A stretch of DNA of 64,000 bases from Saccharicrinis sp. (GCA_024635585.1 JAGXIP010000242.1:1-64000), one strand, 5' to 3'. Counted from the first letter of the stretch, positions 29,561-39,601 are shown. Translations and numbers: made by a program. The notes: generated by a model from the letters alone, not told the origin.

Positions 29561-29698
29561 ATGAAAAAATCGATCGCGAATTTTAAATCAGTTTCAAAAC
29601 CAATGCAACGTTTTTGGGGGATAATGATTGTGTTTTTTATTATAGTTTTAGCTAAATGTGGTTTCCATTTCGGCGTTTGGTTAAAAACAATATTATAG
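29561..29698 (+). CDS. possible 45-aa single-TM small protein (below the ORF-track cutoff)
   Basis: MKKSIANFKSVSKPMQRFWGIMIVFFIIVLAKCGFHFGVWLKTIL*; A-rich stretch before the ATG. Confidence 0.5.
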   Translation: MKKSIANFKSVSKPMQRFWGIMIVFFIIVLAKCGFHFGVWLKTIL

Positions 29699-29794
29699 CA
29701 TCATTTTTTAAACATTTAGTATGTATAATTAAGAAATCGTCAGTTTGATTTATATCATCTTGAAATGCAATTTGTAATTATATGGCCTTAATCT

Positions 29795-31027
29795 ATGAAA
29801 CTCATCATACAAATAGCGCTCAAGTTTCTTTTCGGTAAAAAGTCGAAGGGAATTATCAATACCATCTCCACTATTTCTATTGTTGGGGTTGGTGTGGGTT
29901 CGCTTGCCTTGCTGATAGTGCTTTCCGTCTTTAATGGCTTGCACGGATTAATTGGCAGTCTTTATGGTTCCTTCGACCCCGATTTTAAAGTAATTGCCGC
30001 CGAGGGCAAACTTTTCTCCATCGATTCACTAAATATCCAAGAAATACGCAACTTGGAGGATGTTCTTCAGGTTTCGCCAGTAGTACAGGATAATGCACTT
30101 CTTAAATATAACCAACGTATGGTAACGGGTATGGTGATGGGTGTCGATACTACTTTTTCGCAGGTAAGCCGTTTGGATTCTATTATTATTGATGGTAAAT
30201 TTAATATCAAAGATGATTTTGGTTACGGTGGAGCCATCGGCTTTGAGCTTGCCGACCAACTGAACGTGCGACCCACGTTTATGACTCCCTTGGCAATTTA
30301 TGTTCCTCAACGAAACAAAAAAATTAGTCTTAGCATGCCATATGAGGCTTTTAACACCGATTATGTGCATCCCAAAGGCATTTTTATGGTTAAGCAAAAA
30401 GAGTATGATTCGCAATACCTCATTATAGATATTGAGCTGGCTCGCAGATTATTTGAATATAAACCCAATGAGCTTAGCTATTTGGCAATTGGCCTTAAAC
30501 CAGGTGCCTCTGTGGAGGGGGTGCAACGAAAAATAGAAGAAATAGTGGGTAAGGCCTATCAAGTTAAGAACAGACAGCAGCAACATGCCAGTTTTTATAA
30601 AATGATGGGGGTCGAAAAGTTGATGTCCTATCTTATTCTTTGTTTTATTTTGATTATAGCAACCTTTAACTTGATTGGTACCATGTCGATGCTCATTTTT
30701 GATAAGAAAGAGGGTATCAAAACACTAAAGAGTATAGGTGCCGATAAAAAAATGATTACCCGTATCTTCCTGGTAGAAGGATGGTTGATTTCGCTCATTG
30801 GTGTTATATCAGGAGTTGCTTTAGGTGTTATCTTGGTGTTGGCGCAAGAGTATCTGGGGCTTATAAAATTTGCAGGTGGCGGTAACTTTGTGGTAGATGC
30901 CTATCCTGTAAAACTTCTTTTGTCCGATATTGTTATCACTGTAGTAACGGTTAGTTCCATTGGTTTTCTGGCTACCATGTATCCTGTAAAAGTAATTGTG
31001 CGCAACTATTACGATGAAGCAAAGTAG
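29795..31027 (+). CDS. FtsX/LolC-like ABC transporter permease
   Basis: Four TM segments with FtsX periplasmic domain; LIGTMSMLIFDKKEGIKTLKSIGADKKMITRIFLVEGWLISLIG. Confidence 0.88.
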   Translation: MKLIIQIALKFLFGKKSKGIINTISTISIVGVGVGSLALLIVLSVFNGLHGLIGSLYGSFDPDFKVIAAEGKLFSIDSLNIQEIRNLEDVLQVSPVVQDNALLKYNQRMVTGMVMGVDTTFSQVSRLDSIIIDGKFNIKDDFGYGGAIGFELADQLNVRPTFMTPLAIYVPQRNKKISLSMPYEAFNTDYVHPKGIFMVKQKEYDSQYLIIDIELARRLFEYKPNELSYLAIGLKPGASVEGVQRKIEEIVGKAYQVKNRQQQHASFYKMMGVEKLMSYLILCFILIIATFNLIGTMSMLIFDKKEGIKTLKSIGADKKMITRIFLVEGWLISLIGVISGVALGVILVLAQEYLGLIKFAGGGNFVVDAYPVKLLLSDIVITVVTVSSIGFLATMYPVKVIVRNYYDEAK

Positions 31028-31129
31028 ATGTTAAAAAGCACTGCTTTTTTTCGTTTGTATGTACATGTCTCTTGATACTTTCCGCTAAGGCTGGATAGTT
31101 TATATGTTAATAATCAAACTTTTACACTC

Positions 31130-31178
31130 ATGTCTTGATACTCATATCTTGATACTTGATTCTTGTGTCTTGATACTA
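31130..31178 (+). repeat. seven in-phase heptads (GATNCTT-type)
   Basis: ATGTCTT GATACTC ATATCTT GATACTT GATTCTT GTGTCTT GATACTA. Confidence 0.7.
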
Positions 31179-31188
31179 ATTTCTGAAA

Positions 31189-31863
31189 ATGATGAAGAAA
31201 ACAGCTATTATACTTGGAGCTACAGGTTTAACAGGAAGTTTGCTCTTAAATAAATTGGTACAGGATGAAAGTTATGCCAGTATTAAACTTTTCTCGCGAA
31301 AATCAACTGGTATCAGTTCACCCAAAATCAAGGAATTTATTGGCGACGTACTTCATTTAGATGATTTTAAAGAGGACTTTATGGCCGATGTGGTATTTTG
31401 CTGTATTGGTACTACCGCAGCAAAAACCAAAGATAGAGCGCTTTATAAAGCCATAGATATGGGCATACCCACAAAGGCGGCTCAACTTTGCAAGTTAAAC
31501 AGCATCCCTGTTTTTATAGTTGTTTCGGCCATGGGAGCTAATGCCAGTAGTCATATTTTTTATAATCGCACGAAAGGTCAAATGGAGGAAGCCGTTTTGA
31601 GCCAACAAATACCTGTTACGCATATTTTAAGACCATCTCTTATAATTGGCAATCGACCCGAAAATAGAATGGGAGAGAAAGTGGCTGCATGGATGATGAA
31701 AATACTGAACCCTTTATTTGTTGGTAAACTTAAAAAGTACCGTTCCATTAAAGCTGAAAGCATAGCTACGGCCATGCTCTTGCTGGCTAAAACAAAAAGT
31801 AAGATACCCGTAATTGTTGAATCAGATAAGATTCAACAAATAGCAGAGAACGACAGGAAATAA
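31189..31863 (+). CDS. NAD(P)-binding oxidoreductase (TIP30/HTATIP2-like)
   Basis: MMKKTAIILGATGLTGSLLLNKL, VFCCIGTTAAKTKDRALYKAIDMGI. Confidence 0.85.
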   Translation: MMKKTAIILGATGLTGSLLLNKLVQDESYASIKLFSRKSTGISSPKIKEFIGDVLHLDDFKEDFMADVVFCCIGTTAAKTKDRALYKAIDMGIPTKAAQLCKLNSIPVFIVVSAMGANASSHIFYNRTKGQMEEAVLSQQIPVTHILRPSLIIGNRPENRMGEKVAAWMMKILNPLFVGKLKKYRSIKAESIATAMLLLAKTKSKIPVIVESDKIQQIAENDRK

Positions 31864-32044
31864 CAAGCTATCCCAAATTCCTTTAAAAACCAATGGTTAA
31901 TGCTGGACTTTTAATCTCATCGGTATTTGCTTTTTATCTATAAAATAGTCAAATTCGACAAAGTATTTTTTTAATTGTATCAAAATAGCCTATTTTTAGA
32001 TCATATATGGTAATAAAAATACTGGTCAAAAATATTTTAAGGTC

Positions 32045-32179
32045 ATGAAACGAGCCATGAGAGTTGTCTATCACATAACCTGTCCCGTCTTAGCGGGATG
32101 AGAATGATTGTAATGGCGAGTTCCCCCGAATCAAGTTCGGGGCAAGCTATGTGTCAAAAAAATCAATTATAAACATATG
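32045..32179 (+). repeat. start-codon-associated leader repeat, copy C
   Basis: ATGAAACGAGCCATGAGAGTTGTCTATCACATA[CCTGTCCCG...CGGGATG]AGAATGATTGTAATGGCGAGTT[CCCCGAATCAAGTTCGGGG..]ATGTGTCAAAAAAATCAATTATAAACATATG; ends on ACP ATG. Confidence 0.9.
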
Positions 32180-32413
32180 AAAGAAGAAATACGAAATTTT
32201 ATTGCAGAAACTGCATTTAGCGATCCATCTGTTATTAAAGATGATACTTTGATATTTGATGAAGGTATCTTCGATTCTATGGGTTTGTTGGGGCTTATTA
32301 ACTTTATCGAAAGCGAATATAATATCGTAACCGAGGATAATGATTTGCAAGAGGAAAACTTTGGTAGCGTAGAAAGGATTGTTTGTTTTATTCAGAAAAA
32401 ATTGGCTGCCTAA
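32177..32413 (+). CDS. acyl carrier protein
   Basis: DDTLIFDEGIFDSMGLLGLINFIESEYNI contains the DSMG phosphopantetheine site. Confidence 0.88.
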   Translation: MKEEIRNFIAETAFSDPSVIKDDTLIFDEGIFDSMGLLGLINFIESEYNIVTEDNDLQEENFGSVERIVCFIQKKLAA

Positions 32414-32454
32414 TTGCTTCATTTAGTGATTAGTTGTCAACCATATGCTTTAAG

Positions 32455-32500
32455 CTAATAACTATAGCTAATACCTAATCCCTTAACCCTAGAGCTATTG
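32455..32500 (+). repeat. intergenic heptad-like tract (CTAATNC-type)
   Basis: CTAATAA CTATAG CTAATAC CTAATCC CTTAACC CTAGAG CTATTG. Confidence 0.5.
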
Positions 32501-32502
32501 AA

Positions 32503-34478
32503 ATGTGCGGAATCGCAGGATTTATAAATACAGGAAAAGTTAACCAACCAAAGCATGTTTTAAATGCCATGCTCACCCGCATTCGTCACAGAGGGCCTGA
32601 TGAGTGTGGCCTTTATCTAACAGATAATGCTTGTGTTGGTAGTGTAAGATTGAGTATTGTAGATTTAGAAAGTGGACAGCAACCTTTAAGTACACCCGAT
32701 GGAAGATACTGGATTGCATATAACGGCGAGGTATATAACCATCCGGAACTCAGGAGTATGTTGCAAAAAAAGGGCATCGTTTCCTTACCCGTTGCGACAC
32801 CGAAGTGGTTTTACACATGTACCAAGAATATGGTGCAGATGGTCTAAACCAATTAAACGGACAGTTTGCCATAGCCATATGGGACAGCCTTAAAAAGGAG
32901 CTATTTTTAGCACGTGACCGGTTTGGTATCCGACCCTTATATTATACAAAAACTAAATCTGACTTTGTTTTTGCTTCTGAAATAAAAGCCCTATTTGAAT
33001 TTCCCGGGGTGCATAGGAATATAAATGCATCAGGATTATCACAAGTATTTACTTTTTGGACAACGTTAAGCCCTCAAACTGCATTCGAAAATATATTTGA
33101 ACTTCCCGCAGGCCATTATGCATTGGTGCGAGATGGCAATATTACAATTAATCCATATTGGAGCCTTACGTTTGATAGCTCACGACAAATATCATTAGCA
33201 GATGCCACGGATCAGTTTGAAGCCCTGTTTCGCGATTCACTGGCATTGCGCATGAGAGCAGATGTGCCTGTAGCCGCATACCTGAGTGGCGGTATAGATT
33301 CAACAAGCACCACAGCCTTTATTAAAAAAATGTTCCCCGATAAATTGAATACTTTTTCCATCGGTTTCGAACAAAAGGATTTTGACGAGTCGGTATATCA
33401 AAATGAGGTAGCCAATTTCTTTGATACAAATCATCATTCGGTAATTTTTAAAAACCAGGATGTGGTCGATTTATTTGAAAAAGTGATTTGGCATACAGAA
33501 ATTCCTGTGCTACGAACAGCACCGTTCCCGATGTATAAATTGTCGAAATTGGTGCGAGATAATGGAATAAAAGTGGTGATTACAGGCGAGGGAGCCGATG
33601 AAATGTTGGGAGGATATAATATTTTTAAGGAGGCTATCATTCGGCACTTTTGGGCTAAGTATCCTGGATCTAAAATTAGGCCTCTTTTGCTTAAAAGACT
33701 TTATCCTTACCTGCCTCAGTTAAATGAGGGAGGTGCAAGTAAGCTCAAAATGTTTTTTGGCTACAAACTTTCTGATACACAGTCACCCGTGTACTCCCAT
33801 TTGTTAAGATGGAAGAATACGAGTAGGATTTGTAATTTTTACTCACAGGGATTTATGGAGCAGGCTGGTAATTTGGATTTGGTAAGTGCCTACGCAAACA
33901 AGATTTCATCAAAAGTGGCAACTTATACGCCCCTGGCCAAAGCGCAGTATATTGAGTCGAATGTATTTATGTCGGGATATTTACTCTCGTCGCAGGGCGA
34001 TAGGGTAAGTATGGCAAATTCGGTGGAAGGAAGGTATCCATTTTTAGATCATAGACTCGCCGAGTTTTGTTCCAATCTTCCCGACCAGTTAAAGATTTCG
34101 GGTCTCGACGAAAAATACTTGCTTAAGCAAGTGGTAAAAGATGTAATCCCGGCATCCGTATTAAAAAGACCAAAGCAGGCGTACAGAGCTCCCATTTCGC
34201 AAGCGTTATTGCACGATAAAACAGGTTTTGTAGCTAATTATCTTTCGGAAAAACGATTAAAAGAAACAGGTGTTTTCGACCCTTCGAGCGTTGATAAACT
34301 AATGCAAAAGTTAAAGAAAGGTTCTGGTGTAAACGAGGTGGACAATATGGCCTTAATGGGTATCCTTTCCACACAGGTGCTAAACGAAATTTATGTAAAA
34401 AAGTATAGGTGTTTACGGAAAGATGAGATAAGTCAAGGAAGAGTGATGAACGAAACTTACAGCGAAAACAATTTATAA
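32503..34478 (+). pseudogene. asnB: asparagine synthase (glutamine-hydrolysing), frame broken near 32766-32772
   Basis: MCGIAGFIN...NGEVYNHPELRSMLQKK in one frame; GHRFLTRCDTEVVLHMYQEYG...VAAYLSGGIDSTSTTAF in the -1 frame. Authentic frameshift, recoding site or sequence error. Confidence 0.85.
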
Positions 34479-34540
34479 AAATAAAGTCAGCTTAGAATTA
34501 ATATTTTGTGCTGGCCAATAGAGCTTAGTTAAATTTTATA

Positions 34541-35557
34541 TTGATGATAAAAAATCGCAAACCATTCACAAAAAATATCCTTCATTTGGAAAACATAGAT
34601 GAAGTGATAGAAAATATATGTGTCCAATTACAAGAGGATGTTTATAAAAGATTCCGACGTTATGGTGGGGTCATAGGTATTAGCGGAGGTATCGACTCAT
34701 CTGTCACTTTGGCCTTGGCTGTTAAGGCTTTTGGATCCGATAAACTTCTGGGCATCATGTTGCCCGAAACAGATTCGAGCCCCGATAGCGAGCAACTGGC
34801 TCGTGAATTAGCAGATAAATTCGGAGTGAAAAGTATCGTGGAAAACATCAGTGCCGCGTTGGACGGATTTGGTTGTTATCGCAGAAGGGATGAGGCTGTT
34901 AAAAGGGTGATCCCGGAGTACGACCCAAAGGTGGACAAAATGAAAGTAGTTATCCCAAAGGAATTTGTCAAAAAAAATATGCCACCGGTACATTTTGTTT
35001 CGGTTACGTTTAAAGATGGCACCGAAAAACAGATCCGTCTGCCTATGGAAGAATACCTGCAAATTGTGGCTGCCTCTAATTTTAAACAACGCAGCCGTGC
35101 CAATATGTTATATTATCATGCCGAAGCTTTAAATTATTCGGTGTTAGGAACGCCAAATAAACACGAGGTGCAGCAAGGTTTTTTCGTAAAGTACGGTGAT
35201 GGAGCTGCCGATGTGATGCCAATAGGAAATTTGTATAAAACGCAAGTGTATCAAATAGCCCGGTATTTGGGAGTGCCCAAGTCCATTATAGATCGTACAC
35301 CTACCACCGATACCTATTCGGCAGAGCAAACTCAGGAGGAGTTCTTTTACCAAATGCCTTTTGCAAAGATGGATTTACTTTGGTATGCATGGGAAAACGA
35401 ATATTTACCCGATGAAGTAGCCCCTGTTATGGATATGACTATGGATGAGGTGAGCAATATTTATAAGAATTTTGCCCGCAAACAAAAAACTACGGAGTAT
35501 TTACGAACAGCACCACTGCATCATTACGGTGTGGATGGTATAATTAGGATATCTTAA
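34541..35557 (+). CDS. nadE: NAD+ synthase family protein (no glutaminase domain)
   Basis: GVIGISGGIDSSVTLALAVKAFG, LGTPNKHEVQQGFFVKYGDGAADVMPIGNLYKTQV. Confidence 0.85.
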   Translation: MMIKNRKPFTKNILHLENIDEVIENICVQLQEDVYKRFRRYGGVIGISGGIDSSVTLALAVKAFGSDKLLGIMLPETDSSPDSEQLARELADKFGVKSIVENISAALDGFGCYRRRDEAVKRVIPEYDPKVDKMKVVIPKEFVKKNMPPVHFVSVTFKDGTEKQIRLPMEEYLQIVAASNFKQRSRANMLYYHAEALNYSVLGTPNKHEVQQGFFVKYGDGAADVMPIGNLYKTQVYQIARYLGVPKSIIDRTPTTDTYSAEQTQEEFFYQMPFAKMDLLWYAWENEYLPDEVAPVMDMTMDEVSNIYKNFARKQKTTEYLRTAPLHHYGVDGIIRIS

Positions 35558-35597
35558 GTCATATTAATGTTGTGTTTATCGTTAACGAAACCGTCTT

Positions 35598-36179
35598 ATG
35601 CAAGAGTTAGAAAACTTTAAAAAAGAATTATTAACAATCGATTTGGTAAGGGCAAATGTTTTTGGAATTTTAATACTATTTCCTATTGTCTTAATTTTTG
35701 GGTTACCTTATTATTTACTTTGGAATCCTGATATAAATGTTAAGGTTTTTATTGAAACCGTTGAGCCACAAGAGGCTATGTCTAGGATGCTGTTTACTGT
35801 AGGTTTTTTGTTAATAGGAATTGTTGTACACGAATTAATTCATGGAATCACTTGGGCTCGGTTTGCCCATAGCGGATTTAAGTCAATTAAGTTTGGAGTT
35901 TTGTGGAAAATGCTAACTCCTTATTGTCACTGTAAAGAGCCTTTAAAAGTGAAACATTATTTTTGGGGAGCAATAACACCTGCGCTTGTTTTAGGATTTA
36001 TTCCTTCAATTGTAGCAATATTTATCGGGAATCTAGGAATGTTAATATTTGGAATTTTTTTCACTATGGCAGCAGGTGGAGATTTTTTGATAATTAACCT
36101 AATCAGAAAGGAAAACATGGATGCTTTAGTGCTTGATCATCCATCTGAAGCGGGTTGTTATATCTATAGAAAACTTTAA
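35598..36179 (+). CDS. DUF3267-like membrane protein (putative metalloprotease)
   Basis: IVVHELIHGITWARF (HExxH) within multiple TM segments. Confidence 0.75.
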   Translation: MQELENFKKELLTIDLVRANVFGILILFPIVLIFGLPYYLLWNPDINVKVFIETVEPQEAMSRMLFTVGFLLIGIVVHELIHGITWARFAHSGFKSIKFGVLWKMLTPYCHCKEPLKVKHYFWGAITPALVLGFIPSIVAIFIGNLGMLIFGIFFTMAAGGDFLIINLIRKENMDALVLDHPSEAGCYIYRKL

Positions 36180-36215
36180 TCTGAATTAAAAATAAAAATT
36201 TAGCATTTCCCGCCC

Positions 36216-37676
36216 ATGAACTGTATCGATTATTTATTACCATCAGATGTGGATGAAAATGAACTTTTTGTGCTGGGACAAAGGGAAACGCTTTCGTTTT
36301 TCGATTTAAAGCAACAGGTAATAGCCCTTGCTCGCGGCTTGCAGCTCAAATATGGTTCGGGCAATAAGATCATATTGTTATCTCCAAACAGTAATTTCTT
36401 TATTGTCAGCTACCTTGCCATCATGAAATCGGGCAATGTGGTGCTTCCTTTGAACCCTGCCACCGAGGAAGTGCAGTTGCAATATATCAAGGAACAAGCC
36501 GGGGTGGAGCTGGCGATCATACCCACTTTACTTAAGGCCAGGATAAAGGTGCCTTTTCATACTATCTGGTGCGAAGAGAACATAAGGCAGTTATCCAACG
36601 AAAAATCGGACGTGGATGATATACCGGAAGCCGATTTCGGGCCCGATACCTTAGCCCAAATTATCTATACCTCGGGTTCAACAGCCATGCCCAAGGGGGT
36701 TATGATATCGCATAAAAATATTATCGCCAACACTTCGTCTATCATCGATTATCTAAAACTTGGACCAAGCGATATCATGGAAGTGGTTCTGCCATTTTTT
36801 TATTGCTATGGTTTGTCCTTGTTGCACACCCACCTTAGGGTGAAGGGTAAAATAGTACTCAACAATAATTTTATCTTTTTGGGTTCGGTATTTAAAGATC
36901 TCGAAAAATACAAGTGTACCGGGTTTGCCGGGGTACCCAGTCATTTCCAGATTCTTTTGCGCAAGTCGGATACTTTTGCAAAAACAGCATTCCCCCATCT
37001 GCGCTATGTGACTCAGGCGGGAGGTAAGTTGCACACCGTATTTATAGAGGAGTTTATAAAGGCACAGCCCCAAACAAAATTTATAGTGATGTACGGGCAA
37101 ACGGAGGCCACGGCCAGACTTTCCTATCTTCCTTCGGAAAGGCTTGAGGATAAGTTGGGTTCGTTGGGCAAGGGAATCCCCGGTGTGGAGTTGATAGTGG
37201 TCGACAAAAATGGGCATCCTACAAAACCCGGTGAGATAGGTGAAATAATTGCCAAAGGCGATAACGTGATGTTGGGTTATTATAAAGATGAGAAGGCTAC
37301 TGCTGAAGCTCTTAGAGATGGATGGCTTTATACCGGCGATTTGGCAAAGGTGGACGAGGATGGGTTTATATACCATGCTGCCCGCCGAAAAGAGATTATT
37401 AAAGTGGGCGGACGAAGGGTCAGCCCTAAAGAAATTGAAGAAATAATAGTGTCTATCCCCGGTGTAGTGGATTGTACCATCACATCGGTTAATGATGATG
37501 TGCTGGGCGAAGCAATAAAAGCCGTTGTGGTTAACAGCGATGCCAATCCTGAACTGAACGAAAAGTTGGTGAAGGAATATTGCAGTACCCGTTTGGCCTC
37601 CTTTAAAATACCCCATATCGTGGAGTTCCACTCGAAAATGGAGGTGAACGCAGCAGGGAAAAAGGTGAAGAAATAA
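36216..37676 (+). CDS. class I adenylate-forming enzyme (acyl-CoA/acyl-ACP ligase)
   Basis: IIYTSGSTAMPKGVMISHKN, YGQTEATARLSYL, GWLYTGDLAKVDEDGFIYHAARRKEIIKVGGRRVSP. Confidence 0.92.
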   Translation: MNCIDYLLPSDVDENELFVLGQRETLSFFDLKQQVIALARGLQLKYGSGNKIILLSPNSNFFIVSYLAIMKSGNVVLPLNPATEEVQLQYIKEQAGVELAIIPTLLKARIKVPFHTIWCEENIRQLSNEKSDVDDIPEADFGPDTLAQIIYTSGSTAMPKGVMISHKNIIANTSSIIDYLKLGPSDIMEVVLPFFYCYGLSLLHTHLRVKGKIVLNNNFIFLGSVFKDLEKYKCTGFAGVPSHFQILLRKSDTFAKTAFPHLRYVTQAGGKLHTVFIEEFIKAQPQTKFIVMYGQTEATARLSYLPSERLEDKLGSLGKGIPGVELIVVDKNGHPTKPGEIGEIIAKGDNVMLGYYKDEKATAEALRDGWLYTGDLAKVDEDGFIYHAARRKEIIKVGGRRVSPKEIEEIIVSIPGVVDCTITSVNDDVLGEAIKAVVVNSDANPELNEKLVKEYCSTRLASFKIPHIVEFHSKMEVNAAGKKVKK

Positions 37677-37735
37677 AAACAGCAACCATTTGTTATTGGC
37701 TAAGGCAATAGTTTATTACTCGCTTTACAGTCATG

Positions 37736-38251
37736 TTACCAACCATTAAAACTGAGCATCTCATTTATATTTTTGCGTTTTTTATCCGGTATTTTGTTTT
37801 CTGTCGGATATCCAATAGTAAGTATGGCGATGGGTTCCCATCCATCATCGCAAGGTATGGCGTTATGTATTAATTTCGGGTCGAAGTTGCATACCCAGCA
37901 GGTTCCAAGTCCCAAATCCGTTGCCATTAAAGTTATGTGATCCGTTGCAATGGCCGCATCAATGTCGCAATGATCCTTGTTGTCGAATTGCCTTGTCCAC
38001 GATGTTTGGTGATTTCCGTAAATAACAATTAGGTTTGGCGCTTTGCAAAACCAATCGCGAGGATAGGCCAAATGAATTTTTTCCATTATTTTGTCGTCGT
38101 CGATGACCACAAATTTCAGAGGCTGCCTATTGGCGGCAGATGGAGCCATTATGCCGGCATCTACAACTTGTTTTAGAAGGGTGCGATCAACCTTGTTTTC
38201 GTGATAGCTCCGCACCGAATATCTCGATTTTATCAATTCTTTAAAATGCAT
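37736..38251 (-). CDS. nitroreductase family protein
   Basis: IKSRYSVRSYHENKVDRTLLKQVVDAGIMAPSAANRQPLKFVVI; DLGLGTCWVCNF. Confidence 0.9.
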   Translation of the reverse strand: MHFKELIKSRYSVRSYHENKVDRTLLKQVVDAGIMAPSAANRQPLKFVVIDDDKIMEKIHLAYPRDWFCKAPNLIVIYGNHQTSWTRQFDNKDHCDIDAAIATDHITLMATDLGLGTCWVCNFDPKLIHNAIPCDDGWEPIAILTIGYPTENKIPDKKRKNINEMLSFNGW

Positions 38252-38350
38252 ATCAATATTAATTTGTGTTTTCCATTGTTATGAGCTATACAATATATCA
38301 AATGTTCTCTGTAATTTTAAAAACTTTAACGCAAATTATACCATTGCCTC

Positions 38351-39115
38351 ATGTTTTTCATCTTATCTAAAATTTTAGCTTTCTTTTTATCACCAATATG
38401 GTGGATAACCGTTTTACTATTGGCTTACCTGATCTTTAAAAAGCATAAGCGACGCAAACTGTTTTTTATGGCAGCCATTTGTCTTCTTTTAGTATTTTCT
38501 AATCAATTGTTGTTGTACAAGGTAAGTGGTTGGTGGGAAGGAGAACTGAAAAACCCGGATGAGATTGGGTACTACGATGGTATTATTTTACTAGGTGGGT
38601 TTTCAAATTACCAAAGTGAAGCGCAAAGAATGCGATTTATGCAAAGCGGCGATAGGTTGTTTCAGGCTGTTGAGTTGTATAAAAAAGGCAAAGCTCAGTA
38701 TTTTATATTTACTGGTGGTTCGGGTAGGGTGCTGGTGCGCGAGAAAAGGGAGGGTGAATATTTGAAGGACTATTTAAAATTGTTGGGTATTCCACAAGAT
38801 AGCACTCTGGTGGAGTGGAAATCAAGAAATACGCATGAAAATGCGGTAGAAACAGTAAAGCTTTTAGCGGCCAAAAATATGGAACAGGGTAAATATCTGT
38901 TGGTAACTTCGGGCTTTCACATGAAACGTGCTTTGGGCTGCTTTAAAAATGAGGGCATTGATGTGGTGCCCTATACTGCCGATCCGTTGCAGAGTAGCAT
39001 CGCACCGGATTTTTGGGATGCCATAAACCCTTCGGCATCTGCACTGGGCACCTGGGAACTTTTATTCAGAGAGTGGGTGGGGTATGCGGTGTATAAAATA
39101 AGAGGGTATGTATAA
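38351..39115 (+). CDS. YdcF/ElyC/SanA-family (DUF218) membrane protein
   Basis: GIILLGG, RLFQAVELYKKGKAQYFIFTGGSG, SRNTHENAVETVKLL, LLVTSGFHMKRALGCF. Confidence 0.88.
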   Translation: MFFILSKILAFFLSPIWWITVLLLAYLIFKKHKRRKLFFMAAICLLLVFSNQLLLYKVSGWWEGELKNPDEIGYYDGIILLGGFSNYQSEAQRMRFMQSGDRLFQAVELYKKGKAQYFIFTGGSGRVLVREKREGEYLKDYLKLLGIPQDSTLVEWKSRNTHENAVETVKLLAAKNMEQGKYLLVTSGFHMKRALGCFKNEGIDVVPYTADPLQSSIAPDFWDAINPSASALGTWELLFREWVGYAVYKIRGYV

Positions 39116-39265
39116 GATACTTTTAACCATTTTATTTTAAATTTTTATGTTACAGATTTTTAGCTTAACTTATCTTAATTAAAGCTTGCTCAAAATTCAA
39201 GTGAACTATAATTGGTTTTTACATGTTGAAATAGTAACCTTTATTTTAAACTAAAAAATTACAAA

Positions 39266-39601
39266 ATGAAAAAGACAGTATTTTTCACCATGGCATTGAT
39301 GTTTATGTTTACCGTGAATACTCTGATTGCGGGGAATAAGGACTTGAAAACGGGCTCTGAAGAAACGGGGGATGCCATAAAAACAGAAAACACACTATCG
39401 GAAGAGGAAATTAGCCTCATGACAAAACGTGTTGAAGAAATCCGGGATATGGATAAATCAGAAATGAATTCCAAGGAGCGCAAAGAGTTAAGAAAAGAAC
39501 TGAGAGAAATTAAGAGTGATATTAAAAAAAGCGGAGGAACCGTTTACATTAGCGGAGGTGCCCTTATTTTAATAATTATATTAGTTATCCTTTTGGTTTA
39601 A
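39266..39601 (+). CDS. small secreted/membrane hypothetical protein
   Basis: Signal peptide, charged helix, C-terminal TM (GGALILIIILVILLV). Confidence 0.65.
   Translation: MKKTVFFTMALMFMFTVNTLIAGNKDLKTGSEETGDAIKTENTLSEEEISLMTKRVEEIRDMDKSEMNSKERKELRKELREIKSDIKKSGGTVYISGGALILIIILVILLV

Noticed and set aside
32503-32847. Independent 114-aa glutamine amidotransferase protein
   Set aside because: Sequence continues perfectly as AsnB in the -1 frame; it is the N-terminal half of the same gene.
36753-37685. 310-aa minus-strand ORF opposite the adenylate-forming ligase
   Set aside because: Antisense to a clearly conserved gene, with no recognisable domain.
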